A DNA stretch of 64,000 nucleotides, from NCBI GenBank assembly GCA_009760855.2, contig WPIO01000135.1:60001-124000 (forward strand), read 5' to 3'. The stretch's first letter is position 1, and every line of letters starts with the position of its first letter. A program made the position numbers and the translations under genes. Positions 45,970 to 57,494 of this stretch are shown here, piece by piece. The DNA comes from Cristatella mucedo. Taxonomy: Eukaryota; Bryozoa; Phylactolaemata; Cristatellidae. The notes under the pieces were generated by a model that saw only the letters and a program-made list of their open reading frames with translations, searched no databases and was not told where the DNA came from.

Positions 45970-47372
45970 TTGTTATTTGACCGTAGTGCGTATGAAATTA
46001 CGTGCCTATGGATATCTAAACGCTTATCCCTTTGGGCTGCTGGGTTTCCCGTGCCGGCGGCTGCCTTAGCTACACCGGCAGCTGGTAACCTGCATGTTAG
46101 TTATGATCGGCTATGTTATGAGCAGCTGTTATTGCTTCGTCATTGTAGATCAAATGCATTCCTAGATATTAATGCAGTTGCTAAGATTCGTGAACTATGC
46201 ATTACCAAAAAAAAAGCACTAGGAGCCGCCACAGTGGCCGGAACCGCCAGGTCAGACGCCACTCGTTGGGCGGAAGCTGCGAGCTGAGTACCTGCTCGTT
46301 TGGTATTCCTAGCACTGTCTCGAACCGCTCAGCACGCTCCCCCACATGCGTCACTTTGAATTTCTCCAACTTAGTGGTCATCAGGCCTGTTATAACTCAA
46401 TCGGCCAGACTTAACAGTTGCCTTTGGAATTCCTGCTCAATGTGCCGTAAACCTCTGGTAATAAGCTACCTTATTTCTGAAAATGGTTTCAACCTGCTCG
46501 CCCTAACCGAAACTTGGCTACAGTCGATAAACTGCCCGAAAATTAAAGACGCAACCCCATCTGGTTTCTCGTTCTTTCACACGCCTAGATCAATCAAAAC
46601 TGAAGGTGCAGTTGCTCTTACCGTGCGCTCGAAATTCAACTTCCAGCCATTTGCAGTACCCTCGAAGCAGTTTTTTGAATCAATTGTCTTGGTCTCACCT
46701 GAAAACAAGCTACCGAGGGTGGCAGTTGTCTATCGCCCACCAGGTTCCAAATCCTCCTATATTTCAGATTTAGCTGATCTCGTTTCGATTCTGAGTGCAA
46801 GAAATCGATTCTTCCTCGTTATGGGTGACTTCAACGTATACTTTGATAACTTATCTGACGTCTTCAGCACTGAATTTCGGGCATTGACTGACTTATTGGC
46901 TCTTGCGGCTCATGTGCATGGCCCTACTCACATCAAGGGTCACATACTCGGCCGGATTTTCTCATACAACTGCTATTTGTCATCTCCAATGATTACCAAA
47001 TCCTGCTTATCTGCCCACATGCAGATCTCATTCAATCTACAGTGAGTGTCCACCTTCTCTTCTAAAATAACCTTTGAATCGCAAAACCTCAAGACCCTTG
47101 ACATCGATGCTGTCCGTGCGAGAATATCTGCTTCACCTCTGCTGCTCAGTCCTCCCTCCAATCTGCCATCATTTGTAGATAGCTACAACAGGACAATAGC
47201 TGACACGTTCGACGAGTTTACACCCGTGACTAAGCGCACTGTGCGCCCTCGCCCAGATGGCCTTTGGTTTACCACAGACATTAAATTAGCCAGGTCTACT
47301 AAGCGAAAGCTTGAAAAAGCATACAAAAGATCAGGACTGACTGTCCATTGACAGGCATATGAAGACTACTTT
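45970..47372 (+). mobile_element. LINE-A 5' half with apurinic-type endonuclease
   Basis: A frame at 45970-46287 has YDRLCYEQLLLLRHC and INAVAKIRELCI, then shifts at a run of nine A (46207-46215) into the frame 46197-47045. That frame reads RHSGRNRQVRRH, then the endonuclease: ENGFNLLALTETWL (the catalytic Glu motif), IVLVSPENKLPRVAVVYRPP and FFLVMGDFNVYFD (the GDFN motif). A stop at 47043-47045 precedes VSTFSSKITFESQNLKTLDID and DGLWFTTDIKLARSTKRKLE, still in frame. The copy ends abruptly at GAAGACTACT (47370), just before RT. Endonuclease nicking of target DNA would start integration; this copy cannot move on its own. Confidence 0.9.
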
Positions 47373-47454
47373 CACTTCCACCAACTTGCTGACAGCGTGG
47401 TTGAAGTACTATGGATGACAATCGCCTGTGGGTAAGGTTCATGCATTTATAATA

Positions 47455-48250
47455 TCCCCTCTAGAGTTCTACTACTTGATTGTCTGCCGGCATGAGCAAT
47501 CAGACGCTTACAGTTAATAATGAAAAAAATACTAATAATACATTTGTATAGCCCCATTGAAGAACTATATCTGTTTATAGGCATTTTAAAGATGCTGCAT
47601 AGAAAGCAACACGAAATCATTGGTGGTAACATGCGAAAGCAGCAGGCACATTGTAAGCAGGATTATACACACGAAGGGCAAATCACAAAGACCCACTAAA
47701 CGCTATAAATCTGTTATTAAATTTGTAAATTTGTTAAAAATGTTTGTAAATTGTAACAGTTGGTGCAAAATGATTCTGTAGCCAGGCTTGTCCGTCGTGA
47801 GCATGGCAGCTATTCTCTGGCTGCTGCTTACCTATTAGAGCTAATCCTCCACCAGGCTGAGCGTAGTACAGCGTGTTGTTCTGACTCGGATCGTTTGGCT
47901 GTACGTCGTACGAACCTCGAAACCTTTGGAGACCGTGCCTTCGATTCGTATGGTCCCAAAGCCTGGAACTCGTTCCAGATTGGGGTCACGACATCCCCCG
48001 ACATTACATTTAGAAAGAAGCTTAAAACAGACCTGTTTATTACAGCATTTAGTGGGTTCTTGCTATTCGTCCTTTGGATGCTTGTGCATGCTTACACTGT
48101 GCCTGCTGCTACTAACCGTATCCACATGTTAACCCTGTGCATGCCACATCTAATAACGTCATGCTACTTGAAACTTCCAATATTACCACTAATCATTTGG
48201 TGCACTCTACAGCATCTGTATTAGTTCTCTGAAGTTGTCATACAAATGCA
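47455..48250 (+). mobile_element. LINE-A copy, RT C-terminus to 3' end, split by another LINE-A fragment
   Basis: Sequence breaks at GACGCTTACAGTT (47515) and resumes at TGGTGCAAAATGATTC (47762), adjacent in intact copies. A deletion removes the LHWLP block. FETFGDRAFDSYGPKAWNSF follows. The 3' end is diverged (TTAGTTCTCTGAAGTTGTC). Confidence 0.75.
47516..47755 (-). mobile_element. LINE-A 3' fragment nested in a LINE-A copy, with target duplication
   Basis: On the minus strand it holds the LINE-A 3' end (GTTCTTCAATGGGGCTATAC, then a TTATTAGTATTTTTTTC tail). ACAGTT flanks it at 47510-47515 and 47756-47761. It is severely 5' truncated, as is typical of non-LTR insertion. Confidence 0.75.
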
Positions 48251-48955
48251 GTGCTATAATTAATAAGAAGTTTTGCATGATAGCCACTGAAGCTACAATG
48301 CCCGACAAAGATTAACATGCACTCATCAAATATACTTCTCCATTTCAACTCTGACAAGACCCAGCTCACAACACACCTTTATTGACAGCAACCGGGGATG
48401 GTCGCATATCTTCTTCAGGGTAGTAAGCGCCGTGAGAGGTGACTTTTTAGACATCTACAGCTGCAAGAGCAAAGTAGGCCGCCGCCTTTAGTAGTGAGCA
48501 CATTACAGCCTAGGCTTACACGAACAAGCTTCGGTAGCAGAATAGCTTGTGCAACCAGAATTCCGTGCAGCATCACACCCATGTCTCAACTAAATACGGT
48601 TGAAGTACTAGCCGATTAAACGCAATCAGGTCTGCCAGCAAAGCCCGTGGGGCTATCATTGCACCGTAAACTAGCGCTGATTATTGCATGCAGTAGTAGA
48701 CCCCGACAGTCGTATTCTACTCCACAATACACGTATAGTTGAGCTTAAAGACAGTCAGCCACATATACATCTTGCTGGCCTAGCAAGTTAAACCTAGGAG
48801 ATGTTAGGCGATTAGTATGGGTGTGCGTGCATAATAGAATTCAGGGCTACCAAACTGGAAAAGTTTGGAGTAATGTGTCACTGCCCATTTTGCATTGGCA
48901 TAAATGATAGAGGTTAGCAGCTCAGCAGGGATTAATACACATCAATCAATTCATT
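48251..48955. other. Intergenic, nothing recognised
   Basis: No gene or known repeat was recognised. Confidence 0.4.
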
Positions 48956-49095
48956 AAGAGTGGTTAAGGTGCTCACCTCGACCAAGGTATGGCCAAGGTT
49001 GTGGGCTCAAGCCCCGTGGCATAAGTGAAGCGCCTGAGTAGAGATGAAGTTTCCTTAGGGTGCTATACAAATGAAGTATATTTGTTTTAAAGAAA
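48956..49095 (+). repeat. tRNA-derived SINE, family S1, 5' truncated
   Basis: GTGGTTAAGGTGCTCACCTCG, B box GTGGGCTCAAGCCCCG, then GCGCCTGAGTAGAGATGAAG and GGGTGCTATACAAATG. The first bases of the head are missing. Confidence 0.8.
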
Positions 49096-49239
49096 GCCCA
49101 GCACTTTTTTTGGTATTCTCAGATCTTGGCTTCCTTAGAAGCAACCGGCTCGTTGGTTCACTGAGAGATGGCTAACCTACAATACCAGCCATGCAGTATG
49201 AGTTACAAAAATAACCAACGGACATTCTTCCTTTACAGC

Positions 49240-50615
49240 AAAAGTGCCTGAATAATGATAAGAATACATTCGATAAAGCTCCCCCAGAGAACTCAATCTC
49301 TTTCTAGGTGCTTTACATTTGCCGCCCTTCGGTGGAAGCTTACGACTGTGGTAGTTGTCGACTCGGACTAGCCAGCAGTTACTCAGCCAGCCGAGTTTTG
49401 GACGGCGTACGCTCGTACTGTTGGATTCGGAGTCGGTACAACGACAGGACTGCTGAAGCTGACTGACCCCAACTAACACGTTTGTTCGCGCTTGCTGCGT
49501 CGTCTTGCGCCCCCGTAGTGTACTGTGTATAGGACCCTCCCTGTAGACTTGTTTAGTTGCTCTGTTGTTGTTGGCGCATGCGTTAATATAAAGAGGTTTA
49601 ACCTGACGGCCGCTCGTCTTACCCTAGCTCGGCGGCATGGCGAGCGGCAGCGTGGTCGGAGTATGGCGTGGTTTGGCGGGAAATAGCCTTTTACCCCAGG
49701 AACTCGGTTACAAAGCTCCCCCAGAGAACTCAATCTCTTTCTAGGTGCTTTACTTTTGCCGCAAGGGAAACAGGATTGAATGGTGAGTTGTATCATGCTT
49801 GATAAACAGCATGAATATCTGGTTAGGCGTGACATGCTAGGGTAAGCATGCAAATGTGGTTAGTGGCAGCATGCAACAGTTTCAGCACGCATAGGCACAT
49901 GAGGGACGAATCACAGGGACCCAATAAATGCTGTCATAAAGAGGTGCATTTTTGATTTCTTTTTAGATGTGGTTAGGTTGGGGCATGTGGTAACGGAATT
50001 CGGGAGTGAGTACCAGGCTTTGGGAGCATGCGAGCTGGGGGCATGTTCTCCAAAGAATTTGAGGTTTGTGCAAGTTGTGGATTTCGCAGGGCGAGTGGCA
50101 CGTTGCTTACCCTAGTAGGGCAGGGGATCTGATAGGTAGTCTGAAGCCAGAAGATGAAGGAACCTGAAAGTGAGCAACAAAACCTTGAAATCGATCCGTT
50201 GCTTGACTGGTAGCCAGTGCAGGTCGGCGAGAAGTGGTGTGATGTGGCGACGGCGACGCCCACGACAGACAAGCCTAGCTGAAGAGTTTTGCATCAGCTG
50301 TAGGCGCCTGATTGCACAAGCTGCTAGACGAAAAAGCTGCGAATTACAGACGGGATGCCATAAATGTATGGACCAACTTAGATTTGGCATTCCTGCCTAA
50401 GCAAACCCAAGTTTTACTACGTTATGTCGCTGAAAGCATTCAGACCTGATTGTAGTGCTGATATGGTCGTTTAACGAAAGGTCACTTTGGAACATGACAA
50501 ATAGATTTCGTGCAGATTCAACAGAAGATATGCTGGCAGAGCCGATTTTGAGCGTTAGTCTTTTCTATTTCTGGATCACACTTGGTTAAGAAGATATTTA
50601 GCTCTCTTGGTGTAC
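49240..50615 (-). mobile_element. LINE-A copy, minus strand, with a 386-bp insert in the 3' untranslated region
   Basis: The tail starts near 49240. The minus frame at 50390-50112 has MPNLSWSIHLWHP, RRLQLMQNSSARLVCRG and LADLHWLPVKQRIDFKVLLL. A 51-bp piece of the 3' end is present twice (49275-49325 and 49712-49762), with 49326-49711 between. It is 5' truncated in the LTLKIG block near 50600. Confidence 0.8.
49326..49711. other. Unidentified 386-bp segment between 51-bp direct repeats
   Basis: GC-rich compared with the LINE around it, with TAATATAAAGAGGTTTAAC at about 49585. It has no LINE-A or SINE resemblance. It could be an LTR-like insertion or a captured host segment. The flanking repeats differ at one base. 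Confidence 0.6.
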
Positions 50616-50839
50616 TATACTAATGTTTTAATATTATTGTTATTATTATTATTGTTATTATAGTCATTATTAAAACTGCACCCAATGCATCCTGCGAAAC
50701 CTCGTATGATGCATACACTGAAGAGTAAGCTTCTACAGAGCTTCATTTGATTTGATCTAATAATTTCTAGAAACGACCTGAGAATTGGGCTTATTTACCA
50801 AAATGCTAGTAGGTAGTGTTGCTGTCCATATCAGTAAAT

Positions 50840-51011
50840 GTCTCGATTATATGCACTTGTATGCTGACCCTGTGCATGTCAGCCCTAGCAATGTACTCTT
50901 GTTTATCGAGCATGCTACCAATAGCCATTGGTTTCCTTTGCAGAAAATGTAAAGCCCATAGAAAAAGATTGAGGTCTCTGAGGGCGCTTTATCAAGTGCA
51001 TTATTATTATT
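50840..51011 (+). mobile_element. LINE-A 3' tail fragment
   Basis: GTATGCTGACCCTGTGCATGTC to GAGGGCGCTTTATCAAGTGC and a TTATTATTATT tail. The next LINE-A copy starts directly at ACTGTAGG (51012). Confidence 0.85.
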
Positions 51012-53230
51012 ACTGTAGGTCGTACCATTCGATCCTAGGAAAGTCCAGGTCTAACTTCCATATAAACATTGTTGAATCACACATTCAAAATCCAAGAATG
51101 CTGATTTCGACCATCAAACATGTCCTCAACCGCTTCCAGAAGAGCTCCTCACTTGATAATCCTTGTGATGATCAAGCTGATCGCTTCCCTCGATTCTTTG
51201 TGCAGAAGATACACAAGATCATTTATTCCATCCCTGCCATGACAAAATCCCTCGTAGAATGCTGTTACCGATTCCTGGCGGCACCTCAATGTCTACGTTT
51301 AAGCAGGTCACTAGTGAACTCGTCCTAGAGTTCATATCCCAATCGAAGACTAAGACCACAAGTCCTCTGGACCCTATTCCAGCTGTCCTGCTCCTACGTT
51401 GCATTGATCTGCTGCTGCCATGCATTACTAATATATAACAAAACATATATTGAAACTCAATCAGAGAAGACAACAAGTCCTCTGGACTCTATTCCCACTG
51501 TCCTCCTCCTACGTTGCATTGATCTGCTGCTGCCATGCATAACTAACATCATTAATATGTCATTAGCCTCAGGTCATGTCCCAGCACCTTTCAAAAAAGC
51601 TGTAGTCAGGCCACTTCTCAAGAAAGCTACACTAGACCAAGAGAACTTAAGCAACTACCGCACAGTCTCTCTTCTACCATTCCTATCAAAGACACTGGAA
51701 CGGGTCGTGGCAGACCAGCTGAACTCATATATCGAAACCTCACACCTCGCCAGTAAGTTCCAGTCTGGCTTTAGAGCTGATCACTCCACAGAGTCAGCAT
51801 TGCTTAGGGTGTACAACGACCTACTTATGAATGAAGTCATGGATAGAGTGTCTCTGCTTGTTTTGCTTGATCTTTCAGAAGCTTTTGATACCATCGATCA
51901 CAAAGTTATTCTAGATCGCCTCTCATCTCGCCTGGGCATCACTTGCACTGCTCTGCGGTGGTTCAGGCCCTATCTCAGTGGGAGACTCCTGAGTATTGAC
52001 GTGAATGGACAAAGATCATCTGAAGTACCTCTGAAATGTGGCGTAGCTCAGGGCTTCGTGCTAGGTCCAGTCCTTTTCACGGTTTATACTCTGCCTCTTG
52101 CTGATGTGATTGCCAAGCACAATCCGGGCTTTCACTTATATGTGGATTATACTCAGTTGTACCTTTGCTTTGATCCCTCCCAGCCTTCGAGCACCTGAAA
52201 TTCTCTCAACTCACTTGCTGCATGCGTTGATGACATCCGCACATGGATGGCAGCACATTTTCTAAAACTAAACGATGATAAAACTAACTTACTTGTTATG
52301 GGCAAACCCAGTGTGATTCAGAGATTGGAAAAGCTGACTCTCAAAATTGGCTCTGCCAGCATATCTCCAGTTGAATCAGCTCGAAATCTAGGTGTCATAT
52401 TCCAAAGAGACCTCTCGTTAGACGACCATATCAGCTCTACAGTCAAATCATATTTTCAGCTTCATAACATTGCCAAAATTCAGGCTTGTTTAGATAAGGA
52501 TACCACGTCTAAGTTGGTCGATGCATTCGTGACAACCCATCTCGACTTCTGCAACTCACTGCTTACTGGCCTACCGGCATGTGCAATCAGGCGATTGCAG
52601 CTGGTGCAAAACTCAGCAGCTAGGCTTGCCTGTCATGAGCGTCGCAGTTGCCACATTACTGCACTTCTCACCGATCTGCATTGGCTACTAGTCAAGCAAC
52701 GGATTGACTTCAAGGTTTTGTCGCTCACTTTAGGTCCCTTCATTTTATGGCTCCAGCCTACCTCTCAGATATACTACCCCATCAGGCCAAGCATCGTACC
52801 ACCCGCATTTCGGAATCCAACAGTCTAGAAATACCTCGTACAAACCTTAAATCCTTTGGAGACCGTGCATTTAGTTCGTATGCTCCCAAAGCCTGGAACT
52901 CACTCCCGACCTGCGTCAGAACATCTCCTGACCTGACCACATTTCAAAAGAATTTGAAAAAACACCTCTATTTAGGACAGCATTTAGTGGGTTCCTGTGA
53001 TTCATCCTTCATGTGCTTAGGGGTGCTGATACTGTGCATGCTGCCACTAACCACATTTGCATGCTGACCCTGTGCATGTCACCACAAACCGTGTTACTCA
53101 TTTTGTTTGTTTGTCAAGCATGATTTTAGTCACCACTTAATTGCATTTCCCTTTGCAGTAAATGTGAAGCGCCTAGAGAGAGATTGAGTTCTCTGAGGGT
53201 GCTTTATCAAGTGCATTATTATTATTATTA
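51012..53230 (+). mobile_element. LINE-A copy, RT to 3' end, 2.2 kb
   Basis: It starts in the EN-RT linker. The frame 51404-52198 carries the RT: PIPTVLLLRCIDLLLPCIT-like block, NYRTVSLLPFLSKTLERVVA, KFQSGFRADHSTESALLRVY, LVLLDLSEAFDTIDHK and VLGPVLFTVYTLPLADVI. At the catalytic site (52139-52150) YADD has become YVDY, so it is dead. A TGA at 52196-52198 is in frame with the next block (52247-52828: MAAHFLKLNDDKTNLLVMG, DKDTTSKLVDAFVTTHLDFC, LVQNSAARL). A short duplication lies at 51341-51552. The frame shifts at about 52730, then FGDRAFSSYAPKAWNSLPTC follows. The 3' end is complete with TTATTATTATTATTA. Confidence 0.92.
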
Positions 53231-53725
53231 TAAACTTCAAACCTTGCTAGTAAGTTCCAGTATGGCTTTATAGCTAATCACTCCACCCAGTCAGCATTGC
53301 TTAGGATGTACAGTGACCTACTTAGGAATGCAGACATAAGTATAATATAAGTCTCTGCTTTTTTTGCTCTGCTTGTTTAGTTCTTATGCTCCCAAAGCCT
53401 GGAACTCCCCCCCCCCGACTTGCGTCAGAACATCTCCTGACTTGACCAGATTTAAAAATAACTTAAAAACACACCTATTTAGGACAGCGTTTAGTTGGTC
53501 CCTGTGATTCGTCCTTCATGTGCTTATGCGTGCTGACACTGTGCATGCTGCCAGTAACCACATTTGCATGCTGACTCTGTGCATGTTACCCCTAACCTCG
53601 TTTATCCTGTTGTTTATCCTATTACTCAGCGTTGAATCGCTTTTCTCTTTGCAGCAAATTTAAAGCGCCTAGAAAGAGATTGAGTTCCCTGAGGGTGCTT
53701 TATAAATTGCATTATTAGTATTATC
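53231..53725 (+). mobile_element. LINE-A copy with internal deletion
   Basis: ACTTCAAACCTTGCTAGTAAG (the KFQSGF region) continues to about 53350, then jumps to CTTATGCTCCCAAAGCCTGG and the normal 3' end. A run of ten C lies at about 53408. The copy directly follows the tail of the previous one. Confidence 0.8.
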
Positions 53726-54304
53726 ATTAAATCAGAAAATATCCTATATCTTGTGTCTGAAGTTTGCTTTCAAGGATACAATTCTAAAGTGCTTGTGTGT
53801 TTAGGGTGGTAAATAGGGAATCGCAGAGTTAAGTAATAACCAACAGATATTCAAAATAAATGCAACCATGCTGAAAATGTGGCTCGAAATCATCCAGGTA
53901 AAAGTTATCGTAGATGGTTTGTTTGCATTTATATTTTATATGTAGTTTTATAAAAAGAATCCTTTATTTAGAAATTTCTGAACAGTCGTAAGAATTGCAA
54001 TGCAAAGTGCCACATCCGACGTTGGGCGTGCAAAGTTTGTGTTGAGTAATTTAATTTGACTTGTTTATATGTTCCCAAACTGATCCCATGACAGGTTTGT
54101 TCTTGCCCACAATATAGCAAGTCGTGAGTTGTAGCTAAAATCAACACCTTTTTGTGGTTAATGTACAACATTTTAGCAGAATTTGCATGCTATAACTGCA
54201 TGCTTACTTGCTTAGGAAGTGCGTTTAACCAGCACAAGCCGTCAAATGGAGAAATCGTCAGGAGGACTGACCTGGCTATATAATAGGAGACCATAACGAA
54301 CCTA
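53726..54304. other. Intergenic, nothing recognised
   Basis: AT-rich, without a recognised gene or repeat. Confidence 0.4.
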
Positions 54305-56785
54305 AAATAATAATAATAATAATTCACTTGATAAAGAGCCCTCAGAGAACCTAATCTCTATCTAGGCGCTTTACATTTGCTGCAAAGTGAAATGCAATTG
54401 AATGGTAAGTGAAATCATGCTTGAAAAACAAACAAAATGACTAATATGGTTAGGGGTGACATGCACAGGGTCAGCATGCGAATGTGGTTAGTGGCAGCAT
54501 GCACAGTGTCAGCACGCATAAGCACATCAAGGACGAAACACAGGGACCCGCTAAATGCTGTCCTAAACAGGTGTGTTTTCAGGTTCCTTTTAAATGTGGT
54601 CAGGTCGGGGGATGTTCTGACGCAGGTCGGGAGGGAGTTCCAGGCTGTGGGAGCACACAAAATAAATGCACGGTCTCCAAAGGATTTAAGGTTTGTACGA
54701 GATATTTCTAGACTGTTGGATTCCGAAATGCGGGTGGTACGATGCTTGGCTTGATGGGGTAGTATATCTGAAAGATAGACTGGAACCCTAGAATAAAGGG
54801 ACCTAAAAGTGAGCGACAAAGCCTTGAAGTCAATCCGTTGCTTGACTAGTAGCCAGTGCAGGTCGGCGAGAAGTGGAGTAACGTGGCAACTGCGAAGCTC
54901 ACGACAGACAAGCCTAGCTGCAGAGTTTTGCACCAGCTGCAATCGCCTGATCGCACATGCTGGTAGGCCTGTAAGCAGTGATTTGCAGAAGTCGAGACGA
55001 GATGTCACGAATGCATGGACCAACTTAGATGTGGTATCTTTATCTAAACAAGCCCTAATTTTAGCAATGTTATGAAGCTGAAAATAGGCTGATTTGACTG
55101 TGGAGCTGATGTGGTCGTCTAACGTGAGGTCGCTTTGGAATATGAAACCTAGATATCGAGCTGATTCAACTGGAGATATCCTGGCAGGGCCAATTTTGAG
55201 AGTCAGCCTTTCCAATCTCCGAATCACACTGGGTTTGCCCATAACAAGTAAGTTAGTTTTATCATCGTTTAGTTTTAGAAAATGTGCTGCCATCCATGTG
55301 CGGATGTCATCAATGCTTGCAGCAAGTGAGTTGAGAGAATTTTAGGTGCTCGAAGGCTGGGAGGGATCAAAGCAAAGGTACAACTGAGTGTCATCTGCAT
55401 AAAAGTGAAAGCCTAGATTGTGCTTGGCAATCACATCAGCAAGAGGCAGAGTATAAACCGTGAAAAGGACCGGACCTAGCACTGAGCACTGAGGTACTCC
55501 ATATTTCGGAGGTACTTCAGATGATCTTTGTCCATTCACGTCAATACTCTGGAGTCTGCCACTGAGATAGGACCTGAACCACCGCAGAGCAGTGCCAGTG
55601 ATGCTCAGGCGAGATGAGAGGGGCTCTAGAAGAACTTTGTGATCGATGGTGTAAAAAGCTGCCGAAAGATCAAGCAAAACAAGCAGAGACACTCTACCCA
55701 TGTCTGCATTCCTAAGTAGGTCATTGTATACCCTAAGCAATGCTGACTCTGTGGAGTGATTAGCCCTAAAGCCAGACTGGAACTTACTAGCATGGTGTGA
55801 GGTTTCGATATACGAGTTTAGGTGGTCCGCCACGACCCGTTCCAGTGTCTTTGTTAGGAATGGTAGAAGAGAGACTGGGTGATAGTTGCTTAAGTTCTCT
55901 TGGTCTAGTGTAGCTTTCTTGAGAAGTGGCGTGACTTCAGCTTTTTTGAAAGGTGCTGGGACATGACCTGAGGCTAATGACATATTAATTATGTTAGTTA
56001 TGCATGGCAGCAGCAGATCAATGCAACGTAGGAGCAGGACAGTGGGAATAGGGTCCAGAGGACTTGTCTTCTTTGATTGAGATACGACTTTTAGGACTAG
56101 ATCACTAGTGACCTGCTTAAATGCAGACATTAAGGTGCAGCCAGGAATCGAGGAACAGCATTCTAGTGGGGAGGTTGTCATCGCAGGGATGGATTCCCTG
56201 ATTTTGTCTATCTTCTGCACAAAGAATCGAGAGAAGCTATCAGCTAGATCATCACTAGGATTATCAGGTAAGGAGCTAATCTGGGAACGGTTGAGGAGAT
56301 GGTTTATTGTCGACATCAGCATTTTTGGATTGTGCATCTGTGATTCAACAATGTTTTAATAGAAGCTAGACTTAGCCTTTGCTAGGATCGATTGGTACGA
56401 CCTACAGTAGTCTTCATATGCCTGTCGATGGACAGTTAGTCCGGATTGTTTGTATGCTTTTTCAAGCTTTAGTTTAGCTGACTTGGCTATTTTAATGTCT
56501 GTGGTAAACCATAGGCCGTCTGGGCGGGGGCGCACAGTGCGCTTTTTCAGTGGTGTAAACTCGTCGAGCGTGTCAGCTAGTGTCGTGTTGTAACTATCTA
56601 CCAATGATGACAAATCGGAGGGATGATTGAGCAGCAGAGGTGAAGCAGTTATTCTCGCACGGACAGCATCGATGTCAAGGGTCTTGAGGTTTCGCGATTC
56701 ACAGGTTATTTTAGAGCAGGACGTGGGCACACATGGTAGATTGAATGAGATCTGCATGTAACCTATAAGCCTAACCTCCATTTTT
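54305..56785 (-). mobile_element. LINE-A copy, best-preserved RT, minus strand, 2.5 kb
   Basis: The tail (TTATTATTATTATTTTAGG on the minus strand) is at 54305. From the right: 56781-56356 has the linker SRNLKTLDIDAVRARI and DGLWFTTDIKIAKSAK; 56337-55342 has the RT, with NYHPVSLLPFLTKTLERVVA, KFQSGFRANHSTESALLRVY, VPQCSVLGPVLFTVYTLP and an intact catalytic YADD at 55401-55390; 55293-54415 has MAAHFLKLNDDKTNLLVMG, DKDTTSKLVHAFVTSRLDFC, LVQNSAARLVCREL and FKRNLKTHLFRTAF. The RT and C-terminal frames are in the same frame, separated only by TAA at 55344-55342 and 16 codons. The endonuclease is missing, so it is not autonomous. It is the least decayed copy here and probably the youngest. Confidence 0.93.
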
Positions 56786-57355
56786 GAGTAGTAGGTAAGT
56801 TCAATTAATGGAGGGATGTGTGCTTGTAGACGTCAGAGCTGTTTATGTTGCTCTTTGGCCAGTCCGAGCAGTAAGTCTTGGCAAACTCTGAGATTGTCTT
56901 AATTTGTTCCAACAAATGCATGAAAAGTGCCGCTATTTAAATGCAGTGCAGCAGCAGTGAACACTTTTTATTATGATTGTAGCATACGTTGTAGCTCGTC
57001 TAATACGAAGCAGAAGGCATTGATGCCGTTGCGTTGCTACGGTATAGTACGGCCAACGGCAGAAGCAAATACAAAGAGTTGGCAATAAATATCGGCACAG
57101 GCTTCTCAGCTGCCTGTCTAGCGATCAGCTGCCTGTCTAGCGATCAAAGACACGCTAGCATCAGTATGCTACTTCAGACAACAGAGATCTTTGTTAGCAT
57201 GTGAAACTGCTGATGAAATGCTGTAAGGGTACTTACAAGTACCTGTGTTTATCGATGCTATTGGGCCGTGACTCGTTTGATGTAGGTATATGAATAGTTG
57301 AATGCCTAAATTGGACGATGGCACTTTTTTAATTCACCCTACCATTGCTTTGCAG
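56786..57355. other. Unassigned, short direct repeat
   Basis: AGCTGCCTGTCTAGCGATC occurs twice in a row at about 57107-57145. No exon was recognised upstream of the tentative terminal exon. Confidence 0.4.
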
Positions 57356-57439
57356 GAGAAAAAGCAACTTATTAAGGCTGACAAGGCACTCATACAATCG
57401 ACGTCATCTGAAGAAAGACCTGCCACAGTACCTAAGTAA
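57356..57439 (+). CDS. Tentative terminal exon of an unknown gene
   Basis: A good acceptor (CCATTGCTTTGCAG|GAG) is followed by an open frame in phase 0, EKKQLIKADKALIQS...PATVPK, stop TAA at 57437. AATAAA follows at 57489-57494, at a sensible distance for a short 3' untranslated region. The peptide is hydrophilic and unrecognised. No partner exon was found upstream, so this may be chance. Confidence 0.25.
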   Translation, partial: EKKQLIKADKALIQSTSSEERPATVPK

Positions 57440-57494
57440 ATGATCGACGCCACTGCTAGTACTGCCGTCGATCATGATATTATTAGCAAATAAA

